This document shows, piece by piece, positions 48,448 through 60,729 of a DNA stretch of 64,000 nt. The notes beneath the pieces are model-generated. The model saw only the letters and a program-made list of their open reading frames with translations, was not told where the DNA came from and did no database searches. The first letter of the stretch is position 1, and each line of letters starts with the position of its first letter. The stretch is from Isoperla grammatica (taxonomy: Eukaryota; Arthropoda; Insecta; Plecoptera; Perlodidae). Both the position numbers and the translations under genes were made by a program. The stretch lies in contig OX246746.1 in the NCBI GenBank assembly GCA_945910005.1, positions 42,693,623-42,757,622 on the forward strand. Direction: 5' to 3'.

Positions 48448-49859
48448 TAGATGAGCGTAGCGAAGCGGAGTGAATCTCTCCATACAACTCGATCGGCGCT
48501 TTGTCTGTGTGTATGTATGTCTGTATGTATGTCTGTGCGCTAAATTTTGTTCGTCGCGCACAGGTCAAACGGCTTGACGTATTTGGCTGAAAATTTCGGT
48601 CAACATTTGTGACTACTAAACTCGATGCTGTTAACATAACCAGCAAAATTCGTCAAGATGCCAACCTACAAAAAATTAATAACTGAAAAATAAAATTTGT
48701 TTATTTATTTAATTAAATGAAAACTTACCAACGGATTTAAATAATGTTTATCATGTAGGTTTACATAAACCGTACCAACAATTGACAATAATTTCAAAAT
48801 TGTACGTTCATCCGCCATGTTATAAAAACATATTGTTTATTTACAACAATAATTTCTTCATTTTTACAGTGTTCCGCCGATATGATTTGCATTGGCGGAC
48901 TTTTGCAATTAGATGCACATAGTATACACCAAAAATAGCGTACGTAACAATACTTATGCAATATTAATTGGAATCTCGATAGCTGTCATGAAATGGCTAC
49001 AATGACATAAGATGCCAACCTACAAAAAATTAACAACTGAAACACATGTTTTGTTATTTATTTAATTAAATTAAAACTTACACACCGATATAAATAATTT
49101 TTTATATGTTAGTCTACATCAATAGTACCAACACACGACAACAGTTTCAAAATTGTAGCTTCAACCGCCATGTTATAAACAAATATTGTTTATTTACGGA
49201 AGTAATTTTCTTTGTTTTTACAGTGTTCCACCGATATGATTCGCATTTGCGGACCATTGAAGTTAGATGCATATAGTATGCTGCCGAAATGGCTAACGCA
49301 GTCAGACCTTTCTCACTATGTATTTGGATTTTTGATAGGTATCATAGAATGGCTACAATGACGTGTTATATTTAATGACCTTCACGGCAAACATGCAAAT
49401 GTTAACAACGAACTTGGTCGACAAATTAAAAAGCTTTTATTATGATTGAAAGGGAGTTATTGTATGATTAATTAATATTACATGTTAGATATAGTCTGTA
49501 TCTACATTATGGAACTTTCTATACACTGATAGGTTTAATAGTTTATGAATAAGAGCCTATTGAGTAGACCACGGTCGAATGAAATTATGCGGAAATCCAT
49601 CAACTTGAAGGTTTTAATTTCTTTAAAGAAAACTTCTTAACGGATTTAAATAATATTTCGTGCATTTATTAGCAACATATCAAGAAATAATATGCTTAAG
49701 TTATAAGGTTGTAACTTGATCCGCCATCTTGTAAAAAAATCATGTTTATTATAAAGGTATTTTTTTTTCTTTAAAGAGTAATATGATATGCAAATGATTT
49801 ATTTCCCTTGATACATTGAAAAAAATCGCTCATCTGTCAACGCGGAGCGTTTTCCTAGT
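48448..49859 (+). mobile_element. Helentron-like non-autonomous element, copy 1
   Basis: About 1.41 kb. It begins TTAGATGAGCGTAGCG and carries near its 3' end the inverted CGCTCATCT (49827-49835), then the short hairpin AACGC-GGA-GCGTT (49839-49851) and a CTAG end. A 5' terminal motif repeated inverted just before a 3' hairpin, T/T target junctions, and a microsatellite near the 5' end ((TATG)n at about 48505-48535) are the features described for Helentrons and their short derivatives. Inside, blocks beginning AAGATGCCAACCTACAAAAA recur at about 48655 and 49010. No Rep/helicase gene is present. Confidence 0.65.
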
Positions 49860-52800
49860 TAGATGAGCGTAGCGAAGCGGAGTGAATCTCTCCATACAAC
49901 TCGATCGGCGCTTTGTCTATGTGTGTGTGTGTATGTGTGTGTGTATGTATGTATGTGCGCTAAATTTTGTTCGTCGCGCACAGGTCAAACGGCTTGACGT
50001 ATTTGGCTGAACTTTTCTGTCAACATTTGTGACTACTAAACTCGATGCTGTTAACATAACCAGCAAAATTCGTCAAGATGCCAACCTACAAAAAATTAAT
50101 TACTGAAAAACAAAATTTGTTTATTTATTTAATTAAATGAAAACTTACAAACGGATTTTAATGATGTTTCACTTGTAGATTATCATCAACGGTACCAATA
50201 CTTGACAAAAGTTTCAAAATTGTAAAATCATACGCCATATTATAAAAAAATATTGTTTATTTACGACTATAATTTCTTCATTTTTACAGTGTTCCACCGA
50301 TATAATTCGCATTTGCGGATCTTTGCAGTTAGATGCACATAGTAAACACAGAAATAGCGTAGTCAATCATAGGCTACCTTTCTCATTATTATTTGGAATC
50401 TCGATAGCTGTCATAAAAAGGCTACAATGACGTAAGATGCCAACCTACAAAAAATGAGTTAATGAAAAACATTTTTTTTTATTAATTTAATTTAATTAAA
50501 ACTTACACACGGATGTTAATGATTTTTTATATGCACGTTTACATTAATAGTACCAACACTTGACATTAGTTTCACAATTGTAGCTTTAACCGCCATGTTA
50601 TAAAAAAATATTGTTTATTTACGGCTATTAATTTCTGCATTTTTACAGTGTTCCACCGATATGATTCGCATTTGCGGTCCGCAAATGTGGACCATTGAAG
50701 TTAGATGCACATAGTATGCTGCCGAAATGGCTTACTCAGTCAGACCTTTCTCACTATGTATTTGGAATTTTGATAGCTAGCATAGTATGGCTACAATGAC
50801 GTGTTATGTTTTATGACTTTCACGGAAAAAAGCAAATGTTAACAACGAACTTTGTAGACAAATTAAAAAGCTTTTATAATGATTTAAATGCGGTTATTGT
50901 ATGATTAAACAATATTTCATTTTAGATATAGTCTGTATCTACATTATGGAACTTTCCATATAATGATAGGTTTAATAGTTTATGAATTAGAGCCTATTGA
51001 GTATTATTCGTACCAGGCCAAGATGGCACCGCGAGATGTGGCGTTTTACTTTACCGCCCCCTAATGGGATGCTAATAGCTCTCATCGCCTGGTCTCTTGT
51101 CCACCGTCTTCTGAATGGCTTGCTTACCTGCGTCGGGACTCACCCCGACTCACAGCGCCATATCTCACATTTTGATCATGACGGTTGACAACCTGTCAAT
51201 AGAACAACCTAACCAACTACTAAAAAGTAGTGTTTTTTTTTTGTAATTTTACGAACATGTGTAGGCCTACACTACGTGAATGTACGTGGAATTACATAAA
51301 TAGCGGTTTTTGAATTTCGTTTGTGGGACGAAAAATACGAGACTTATGAGTGAGATTAAAAATTAAAATATATACAAATAACAAATGAAAGTAAAAGCAT
51401 GGCGTTCACGATTCGCGAGCATTTTAAATATTATTTTAACTTTAATTTCCTATTTCCTAGAATACGATGTAAATATTGTATAATACTAAACTTTGACAAC
51501 TCGAATATTCAATCATGTAGGCATATAGAACCTGAATGGTAGAGAGTCTAATAAATCTAATCTAATCACAATGGCCCATGACAACTAAAATAAATTTCAG
51601 ATAATATGTGTATTGTTTCCTTACCAGTTACCACTGTATCGTATTTCGTATTTGAGGTTTAAATCAGTGTAAAACGTTCTTATAACCTACTAGAAACATT
51701 GGTTTGAGACCCGAAATGTCCGCATTGATTATATTTGATCCAGAATACATGAGACTCAGGAAATTCCAATATTTTGATAAATATATTTCACGTGAACTTT
51801 GTTCAGAAACCGTATCGCAGACGCTAATACACATTGTGAGCCAGTAGTATTTGTGGTTTAAAGCCTATCAATAATATAATTAAGTGTATTACACTCAATA
51901 TGTTAATAGTTAATTATAAGTTAACTTATTTAGTTTATTATTTATTGTATTATTATTATTATTATTTAGTTTTTCATTATTTTTTTTTAGTTTTTTTATT
52001 TTATTAGTTTTATAAAATGTAGATTGTGCTAATGAAATAAATGAAACGTAATGAAATGAAAAAAATATTATAATTATTATTATTATTGATTGCTGATTTG
52101 CTGACAAGCCCTCGGGCTTATTGGAAATATGGTGTTATCATTGTATTATGTATGTCATCTCATTAGAAGCATAAAAAAATATTATATGATATTATTATTT
52201 AATTATATGACGTTCGGTTCGTTTCTGCAAGGGTTATAAAATCGTATCATTATTATCGCTTTGTAATTTGTTTCTTTTATACCTGTAATTTGTGTAAAAA
52301 TTGTGATTGTATTCAAGATTCACAACATTGTTGTCATTTGGACTGGCTAACAAATAATTAATCTAAAGAGTCCTTCCGCGAACGACACGCGATCATTGTA
52401 TGCTACGTGAATGTGCTTGGAATGACATAAATAGCGTTGTTTAATTTATTTTCCTTTCTATTACGTAAACTATGCGACTTATGGGTGTAACAAAATAAGG
52501 ACATTTTAATCATAACGACCCATAATATGTAGCTGAGTTAGTTTTGATCGTAGAAACATGATTCAAGTCATATTGTGCATAACACAGTGACCGAAAAGTA
52601 AAATGATTAGAAATATTGAGAATATGTGCGTATTTCCTTATTACATCATTTGGAATCATGATACAAGAACAACAACAAGATCAATTTAAAGAAAGCCAGG
52701 CTCAATTATCTTTTTCCACGAATAAGACACTTATCAGATCAACAACTCGCCTCAACGTTGACAGCGCTACTCAAGGGGTGGACAATACGGCCCCTACGAA

Positions 52801-53138
52801 CCGGTTTCTGTGGTGCTATCTCAGCCTGGTACGGATAATAGACCACGGTCGAATTAAATTATGCGGAAATCAATTGGAAAATCAACTTAAATGTTTTAAT
52901 TTATTTAACGAAAACCTCTTACTGGATTTAAATAATATTTTGTGCATTTATTAGCAACATATCGAGAAAAAATATACACAAGTAACAAGGTTGTAACTTG
53001 ATCCGCCATCTTGTAAAAAAATCATATATTTATTATAAAGGTATTTTTTTTTAAAGAGAAATATGATATTCAAAAGATTTGTTAGCTTTAAAACATTGAA
53101 CCAACTCGCTCATCTGGCAACGCGGAGCGTTTTCCTAA
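49860..53138 (+). mobile_element. Helentron-like element, copy 2, split by an insertion
   Basis: It starts directly after copy 1, head to tail, with the same 5' end and a (GT/TATG)n tract at 49917-49955. It follows copy 1 with scattered differences to 51003, is interrupted by a TIR element (51004-52838), resumes at 52841 with TAGACCACGGTCGAAT, and ends with CGCTCATCT, the same hairpin and CTAA at 53135-53138. Removing the insertion restores a unit of about 1.44 kb, collinear with copy 1. Confidence 0.65.
51004..52838. mobile_element. TIR DNA transposon, about 1.8 kb, TA target duplication
   Basis: Left end TTATTCGTACCAGGCC, right end reversed TTATCCGTACCAGGCT; similarity continues to about 27 bp (GATGGCACC against GATAGCACC). 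TA flanks both sides (51002-51003 and 52839-52840) and the uninterrupted copy 1 has a single TA there, so the insertion site is proven by comparison. TA duplication points to the Tc1/mariner superfamily. The interior has no transposase frame; a possible LINE end (AATAAATCTAATCTAATC near 51555) and a repeated ACGTGAATGT segment (51275 and 52405) lie inside. Confidence 0.75.
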
Positions 53139-53154
53139 TGATAATATTATTACT

Positions 53155-53290
53155 CTAAAGGCCGGTATTACGAGCAGCTATTAATTGAAAGTTCGTAGCT
53201 AATAACTTGTTTTTACGTTGGCAGCCACCAATCAGAAGCCCTAAAATCCAGCTAATAGCTTATAGCTCCTATTATATTCCTTGTTAGCTG
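53155..53290. mobile_element. MITE-like unit of the CACCAATCAGAA family
   Basis: CAGCCACCAATCAGAAGCC lies centrally between TTAGCTGT/ACAGCTAA-like and AGCTATTA/TAATAGCT-like inverted segments. Similar core to the MITEs at 12.0, 38.4 and 56.9 kb. Ends are not resolved. Confidence 0.4.
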
Positions 53291-53586
53291 TATGCTCATT
53301 GCTCACCTGTTAGAATAGTAGAGGAGACGGTTGATTTCCACTTTGGAAGACACTTTGACTCATAACAGGAACACCGAACAGCAGACTGATCAGCGCAGCC
53401 TGGAAGCAGAAGAATCCTTGTCAGACCACTTCGCGCTGACAGAGGTGGTCGTATAGGCCTCCCGACTAATTATTTAACAGTCAGATAACTTCTTTTCAAC
53501 ATGGCTGCCAGCAAACAGAAGCTCAAAGAATCACATATTCATGTATATAAATTAATTATGTATTTATTGATTTATTTATTTATTTT

Positions 53587-53706
<120 letters not shown>

Positions 53707-53719
53707 TTGAATACATTTC

Positions 53720-54590
53720 CCTTCATTGATCAGATAAAATATAGTAAATTAATGGGGTTGGCAAAAAAGAGCACAACCTAAATAATACGATAAGTGACTT
53801 CCAACCTATACTAAAAATATCTCACTATGTAAGAGGCTTATGGTTGATATATTGTAACATAAACATGCATAATTATATAGGTTCAAGATTCTAAAATAGC
53901 TCAAACAAAAAGTTCGGCCCATTTATAATAAGAGGTAGGCCTATACAGTACTCTTGATATCTACAACTTACACAAGTTACAAAAGTATGACTATATAAAA
54001 GTCAGAACACAAAAGAGCTTTGTGAGTGAAAATAAAATGTATACAAATTAATTTATAATATAGGTAAAGAACATTTTTATTTAAAAACAGAAAGAATAGG
54101 AATATACTTTTCAAAAAGTAGCAAATTATCTGAGATGAAAATATATTAGTTTAAGACTGGACCTTTGTATGACAATGCATTGAAATATTTATTTGTGAAG
54201 AGTTATACGTTACATTGAACACATACGGAATTCTGTGATAATAATGTGTGCATTGCATAGAGTCTAGGAAGCTGCAACAAGCTGTTTTTGGAGACTACAA
54301 CTAAAGTCTATAACATCAAGAATGTTTGTAGCCGCCACTAAACTAGCATCAGTAGGACACCTCTAAATGTCGGATGCGTTCCTATATCATGTACGGGTTT
54401 TTAAACAAGGACAACTGTTAAATCTCCTAATTTGCATCAATTACATAGTAGACAATTTCGGAACATAACAAATAATGCAATACCTTGGCACATATCCCAA
54501 ACAGATAACACTAACTTTAGGTCTGCATTCGTTGGGGAAAACATATCTTGTCAAAGAATTCTATAAATAAAGAAAATGAACGTAGACTTA
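53720..54590. other. unassigned AT-rich DNA
   Basis: No supported feature. Confidence 0.35.
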
Positions 54591-54607
54591 CAAAACGTCT
54601 ACTGGAC

Positions 54608-55100
54608 GATTTGGTATGTATGGTTCTCTATGACCACTGAGGCTGATGTGCCTCTTGCGTGACGTCAACACATCGCGCGGGGGGGGGGGGGGGTTATTTT
54701 GGTATGGTTCTCTATGACCACTGAGGCTGATGTGCCTCTTGCGTGACGTCAACACATCGCGCGGGGGGGGGGGGGGGTTATTTTGGTATGGTTCTCTATG
54801 ACCACTGAGGCTGATATGCCTCTTGCGTGACGTCAACACATCGCGCGGGGGGGGGGGGGGGTTATTTTGGTATGGTTCCCTATGACCACTGAGGCTGATG
54901 TGCCTCTTGCGTGACGTCAACACATCGCGCGGGGGGGGGGGGGGGGGTTATTTTGGTATGGTTCCCTATGACCACTGAGGCTGATATGCCTCTTGCGTGA
55001 CGTCAACACATCGCGCGGGGGGGGGGGGGGGGGGGTTATTTTGGTATGGTTCCCTATGACCACTGAGGCTGATGTGCCTCTTGCGTGACGTCAACTCATC
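54608..55100. repeat. 84-88-bp tandem repeat with CRE and poly(G), 6 copies
   Basis: Six copies of a unit containing GTATGGTTCYCTATGACCAC, TGCCTCTTGCGTGACGTCAA and CATCGCGC, separated by five pure G runs of 15, 15, 15, 17 and 19. Every unit contains the perfect palindrome TGACGTCA, the cAMP-response element consensus. Length differences between units come almost entirely from the G run. Confidence 0.92.
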
Positions 55101-55109
55101 GAAATGCGA

Positions 55110-55865
55110 AATGTTACATACTGTTCTCATAGTATAGAATAGAATGTTTATTGATGTTTATTGATCTTGAAAAAGTTGTCACCAGTTTATCGTAAACCAA
55201 AAAGCATCTTCTTCTAGGTTTTTAAAAACACTAAAAGAATTTGAAGCATAAGTTTTTAATAATACAGTAAGTTTGTATAATAAGCAAGTATAGACATATC
55301 AAACAAATACCCATTTTAGAGTGGTTGTTTGAAAATGTATAGCCTCAATTAATCATCATTTTCTTGAAGTTGAAATCCTAAATTCAGGGGAAATACTTTA
55401 ACAATGACACAAATACAAAGACGGTCCTAAATATTGTGGCAAGTTAAAAGTGTTATTACCTACAATAAACATTATTAATCATGATATTGATTTTAAACCA
55501 GAAATAATTCCATAAAGATAGATTCTCGAAAATGAGAGATAAACGTTTTGTTGCATGGTACCATTTTCTACCTGTCGTGTAGCCAAACCACATTTAAATT
55601 ACTACACGCAAGCATTGTTTTACGATGAAAATCATCGTACCTTGTTTCGAGGTAGGCATATTTAGTATTATTGGCACAGAGAGGGAGACTGGCCTGCCCA
55701 TATCAGTGTTTATGGCATGTAATAAATCGCTTAACAGCCCCCTCCTCCCCCCTCCACCGACCCAAACAGATATGCCTTCATCACTTAGTAGCACCGCGTG
55801 AATGAATGCAGGAGTCGCGTAACAGAAAGACATTAAAGCGCCGTTCAGCGTCCATAGTGAGTCTA
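55110..55865. other. unassigned DNA; possible minus-strand LINE tail at left
   Basis: At about 55137-55170 the minus strand reads AATAAACATCAATAAACATT and then TCTATTCTATAC, like a LINE 3' end. No coding sequence supports it. The rest shows nothing. Confidence 0.3.
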
Positions 55866-55870
55866 CTCAC

Positions 55871-55919
55871 TATACTATAGGCCTACTATACTATACTATA
55901 CTATACTATACTATACTAC
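55871..55919. repeat. (ACTAT)n pentanucleotide array
   Basis: About eight copies of ACTAT with an AGGCCT interruption. Confidence 0.9.
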
Positions 55920-55929
55920 ACTCTCTTCA

Positions 55930-56850
55930 TCCTTAAAATGGTATTTTGGTAATCTAAGATTGAATTTAAAATGTGTGCTCTTTGGGTTTTAGGAAACCTG
56001 TGTTAGTTGATGCTTATGTTCTGTTGGCGGTGCTATTTTTGTAAAGTGGAGCATGCTCAACGGTGGTTTATGGTACATGTGTACATGTGCCTGCGATATT
56101 CTGCCTGTCCGCTCGCTGTTTCGCTGCCTTTAGACGCGTCGAATTAAATAAGAGACAGTGCAATTATGAATTTTCAATATTGAAAAAATAATTAATTGTA
56201 ATTTAGATTTATTTATTATTATCATTATTTTGTTTATGTATGATACATTATGACGTACAGAAACTCGGTAAAAAGAGGTGTTTGCAATTGTTTCACGAAG
56301 ATTAATACCAAGATTATCTATAAGATAACTAAAGTGTACTTTAACTAAATTAAAATTGATCATTATCCATATTTTTTACGAAGCAAACTTAAGATAATAC
56401 ATCTTTTCGGTTTTAATATGCATTGTCGTGCTCGATGACGATTTTTCGTACCCATTCTAGCATTCTCTCATTGCATACGGTGAGAAACCACGAAAACCAG
56501 ACGAGGATAAATTATTATCATGTATTATTAGTTATCAGTTATTGATATTCATAATGATTGCCAGAAAAGAGCACAGCTTCGAAAACAAAAACTGAGTATA
56601 CCATCCCAAACTAAAATGAACAAAAAACTAGAAATAATGAATACATAAAACAATGCAATAAAATAGGAAAAAGATACAAACAAATTAAAACCTAACAACA
56701 ATAGCAAGTAGACCTATAGTAACAATAAAATATACAATATGCAAAACAAGTTTACGGAATATTTTAGAATAATAAAAGAGAGAAAAATATGTGTAGGCCT
56801 ATGTTAAAAGAGAGCTAAAATCAAAATTTAATAATGAACTATTAATGTTA
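55930..56850. other. unassigned AT-rich DNA
   Basis: No supported feature. Confidence 0.35.
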
Positions 56851-56852
56851 TT

Positions 56853-57008
56853 ATAAGGGCTGGTCTTTCTATCTCCTAATAGGAAAGTTATTTGTAGCAA
56901 TTATAAGCTATTTGGAGGATTTCAAGAGTTTTGATTGGTGGTTGCCATGGAGAAAACAACCTATTCGACGAATAAGTATAGTTATTGGGACATTGTAAGG
57001 CTAGACCT
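56853..57008 (+). mobile_element. palindromic MITE, second copy
   Basis: Matches the unit at 38382-38528 in reverse orientation: GGGCTGGTCTTTCTATCTCC at the left, ATTGTAAGGCTAGACC at the right, with core TTGATTGGTGGTTGCC and ATGGAGAAAACAACC between. Confidence 0.65.
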
Positions 57009-57017
57009 TAGTATGAT

Positions 57018-57264
<247 letters not shown>

Positions 57265-57328
57265 TTTTATTTCCGTGATTGTGACTATAATGTGTGTACA
57301 TAATCAACACTTACGAGCACGCAGTATT

Positions 57329-57420
57329 TTTTTTTTTTTTTTTATTTATTTAAGGGTTTCTATAAAGCATTACAATTTGTATGATATTATTTTTACTATT
57401 TACAGGTAAAAATGCTTGAT
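57329..57420 (-). mobile_element. possible retroelement 3' end with poly(A)
   Basis: On the minus strand AACCCTTAAATAAATAAAAA runs into about 18 A (T at 57329-57346). It looks like a polyadenylated insertion close to the (ATT)n array, but no coding sequence or AAGCTA-type hairpin is visible. Confidence 0.3.
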
Positions 57421-57424
57421 GCCC

Positions 57425-58415
57425 TATATATAATGTGATAATGTAAACAGCCATCAATATTAATATCTGGAAATATTTTCTCAAAGCCGCCAAAACCACT
57501 TAGGTGTTGGATTGTGTATGGCATAGCCCCCCGGCTGAGGTAACAACCCCAACACTCAAACTTTCCTTGGCGAAAGATTTCTGCTTAGGGAAGTGAATTG
57601 AGGTTCGTCTATGATATGGGGATATTTCTCGGACCAATAAGAGAGAAGTAAGGCGGAGTTACAAGAAATCAATGGTAACATGGCCACCGGAAGAAAGGAT
57701 TTTCTAGTGCTGCTGTCAGCGGTTCCCGACCTAACTAGGCTTCAATAGTACTAAGCACACCCCACACAGAACTCTCAGACTGACCGCGATCCTCGCCTCA
57801 TAAAACTGCTGCTCGGAGACAGATCAATCAAACAGGACGACTTACAGGGATACGACTACGTTCTTATAAAACATAATCCCAGGACACTTGGCCTTCAGGA
57901 CTCTGCTACTTTTCAATCTAAACGATACTAATCATGTAATCCTGTGAAAGCTCAGGATTTGGTCGGCTATGTTGTTACAATCTTCCGAAATACCTTGTTG
58001 GTTATTGCAATATGTAGCCTATACAGGCCGATACCATTTTTGTAATGGAACATATTTTTAGAATTTACGCTCACAATATTAAGCTTTCAATCAAAGAAGG
58101 GTTCAGGGACAGTTTTGCAATAATGATATAAAGTTTGGTTACCATAACACAACAGTGCACGTGACTAAATCTATTTTAAATGCAATATAAAGTAGGCCTA
58201 CATATACTTCACAATCACGTATCCATGTAAAGCATATTGCATGAACACGCTATAATCTTGAGACCATGTTAAGAAGTAATCTACAATAATCTCATTTTGA
58301 TTGCATTTTGCTTTGTACAAATTATTTTATACAAGTTAATCTGTATTCATAAACAGGTAACGCTAATGCAACATAATGTCGATCTGATAGCATATCGTGA
58401 TTCTTACTGCGTCTA
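57425..58415. other. unassigned DNA
   Basis: No supported gene or repeat. Confidence 0.35.
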
Positions 58416-58425
58416 GCACAGCCCA

Positions 58426-58985
58426 CGTAGCGTGAGTCTAGTGTTTCATCAATAACTACATGTCTAGGGCATGTCCCGTGTCCTGAGTCTAGTGTTTCAT
58501 CAATAACTACATGTCTAGGGCATGCCACGTGTCCTGAGTCTAGTGTTTCATCAATAACTACATGTCTAGGGCATGCCACGTGTCCTGAGTCTAGTGTTTC
58601 ATCAATAACTACATGTCTAGGGCATCCCACGTGTACTGAGTCTAGTGTTTCATCAATAACTACATGTCTAGGGCATGTCTCGTGTCCTGAGTCTAGTGTT
58701 TCATCAATAACTACATGTCTAGGGCATGTCCCGTGTCCTGAGTCTAGTGTTTCATCAATAACTACATGTCTAGGGCATGCCACGTGTCCTGAGTCTAGTG
58801 TTTCATCAATAACTACATGTCTAGGGCATGCCACGTGTCCTGAGTCTAGTGTTTCATCAATAACTACATTTCTAGGGCATGCCACGTGTCCTGAGTCTAG
58901 TGTTTCATCAATAACTACATGTCTAGGGCATGCCACGTGTCCTGAGTCTAGTGTTTCATCAATGACTACATGTCTAGGGCATGCC
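58426..58985. repeat. 51-bp minisatellite, 11 copies
   Basis: Units of 51 bp (CTGAGTCTAGTGTTTCATCA and so on). The main variants are CATGCCACGTGTCC, CATGTCCCGTGTCC and CATCCCACGTGTAC. 51 is a multiple of three, so the minus strand stays open for 254 codons as a 17-residue repeat (CPRHVVIDETLDSGHVA). Most units carry the E-box CACGTG. No sign of a genuine exon. Confidence 0.95.
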
Positions 58986-58989
58986 ACAC

Positions 58990-59920
58990 ACAATGCCGTG
59001 TTTGATTGAGGCCCACAGGACATCCCACGCATTATCACTGTTTGACTGGCCACCCACGTGGCCATGCACGTGTGTTCATTGTGCACTCACTCATACACAA
59101 GGTTACTCTGTACGCGATGCGATCCTGCATCATATTAGAGCTAAGCTCGTCGTTCGGTTGTTAATGAGGTTTAGGGCGGTTCGTGCGCCCAACTCACAAC
59201 ATTGAGCGCAAACGATCAACTTCCAAACCATTCGAACGTGAACAGTTACCACAACAAAATTACCTCGAAAAGCGGATTAAGACAGGTTTATGTGAATGAT
59301 AGCCTCATGAGTTTAGCATTCTACCACGTACGAGGTTTGAGTGTGAGCTGTTGGGAGCGCTGCTGTCTCCCGGAAACATTAACACCGCCACGTGGGATCT
59401 TGACGCGATGTATGGATGGACATTTCCAGGAATGGACGGACACTCACACCTTACAAACAAATGACGCCGACTTGGGGAGGGGATTTATTCTATGGTAATT
59501 CTCTCTATCCAATGCGGACAGTGAATGCTACTGTATTAGCTTTTTAGCTATTGTGTGATTGTAAGAGAGGATGTCTGAGGTAAATTTCCAGGACTCAATC
59601 GGTATTCGTTTTATTGATTAGGGAACCTTGGGTCAGAAAATATGTTGAATCGATTATAGTTAATTTAATTATTGTATTTATTGTTACTTAAGGAGTTTGT
59701 CATTACTATTGCAATCATGCTATTCAAGAGGATGAGAGTGATAGATGAAGACAAAATACCTCAGGTCAGTATTTGAAATCGATTAGGCATAATTAATTTC
59801 TTGTTGCTTTACGTCACTAATATTGCTATCATTCGAAACCGTAAGAAGTGATATATGTAGATGAAAGACAATTACAAGAACCTATGTTTTATATGATATT
59901 CGATCCTACGCCACCTGGTA
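58990..59920. other. unassigned DNA
   Basis: Two short plus-strand frames (59202-59498 and 58981-59205) have no recognisable domains. The composition is slightly less AT-rich than the surroundings. Confidence 0.3.
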
Positions 59921-59929
59921 CCGCAAGCT

Positions 59930-60012
59930 TTTAGCATGAGCTACCGTGGACGGCTTTGGGAATCGAACTTGTGACCTCCCTAACTAGAGTATCGCGTGGT
60001 CTGAGCCAAGCT
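59930..60012 (-). mobile_element. tRNA-like SINE head
   Basis: Minus strand has GAGCTTGGCTCAGACCACGC and B-box-like AAGTTCGATTCCC about 40 nt later, as in the other SINE heads of this window. Confidence 0.45.
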
Positions 60013-60391
60013 CAATATGTCCTACAACCCCGCCATGCAAGACTTCCGCAAGGAATTACTAACTATGCCATTCCCTCGAGAATGCAATGCTATATTTTAT
60101 ATATTTTATGAACGTTGCAAAAATTTCAATAATAAGTTTTGTTTCTAAAATTACCGGTTACAATTTTCTAATCTGCTTGTAAATCACACGGTACCATTGA
60201 AAAACTATTGTAACAAAAATTAATATTATGGGCTTTTTTTCTATTTATAAAAAATAGCATTAAATTATCCATAGAATTTCATCATTTTCCATTCACATTA
60301 CTTTGCGACACTTTTAAACCCGTATATATATATTATTGACATAAATCCTGGCCACGAAAGTGTTAGTGTTTTAATATATTTATAATATAAA

Positions 60392-60394
<3 letters not shown>

Positions 60395-60422
<28 letters not shown>

Positions 60423-60667
60423 GATTTTTTAGATTTTGTTGGTTGCAATATGTAAAGTAAGGATACAGCTTGCTAGAGCTACGCAGTGATGTATCGCTGT
60501 GGCAGTGTTTTCCATTTTATATGCAAGTGTTTTTTGGTTGTTGTGGTTTTTTATTTATTTGTTTTTTATGTTTGTATGTCTTGAAAAAGACGACGCTAAA
60601 GTCGTCGAAACGTTGAAGTATCATTTTAAAGAAAATTTGGATTGGTTAAACCGTAAAATGTATCCTT

Positions 60668-60722
<55 letters not shown>
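60395..60722. repeat. (TA)n tracts flanking a repeat-family fragment
   Basis: (TA)n at about 60400-60421 and 60672-60721. Next to the first is TGATTTTTTAGATTTTGTTG followed by GTTGCAATA, which recurs at 6579-6607 beside a (TA)n tract. AAGTAAGGATACA occurs at 60457 and 6541, and inverted at 60660. Between the tracts lies the small inverted repeat GACGAC/GTCGTC (60589-60606). It looks like a dispersed element bounded by TA repeats. Confidence 0.45.
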
Positions 60723-60725
<3 letters not shown>

Positions 60726-60729
60726 GACA

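Noticed and set aside
60583..60660. Penelope-like element with hammerhead ribozyme
   Set aside because: The GACGAC/GTCGTC hairpin followed by GAAAC recalls one, but the required CTGATGA core is not present and no RT is encoded.
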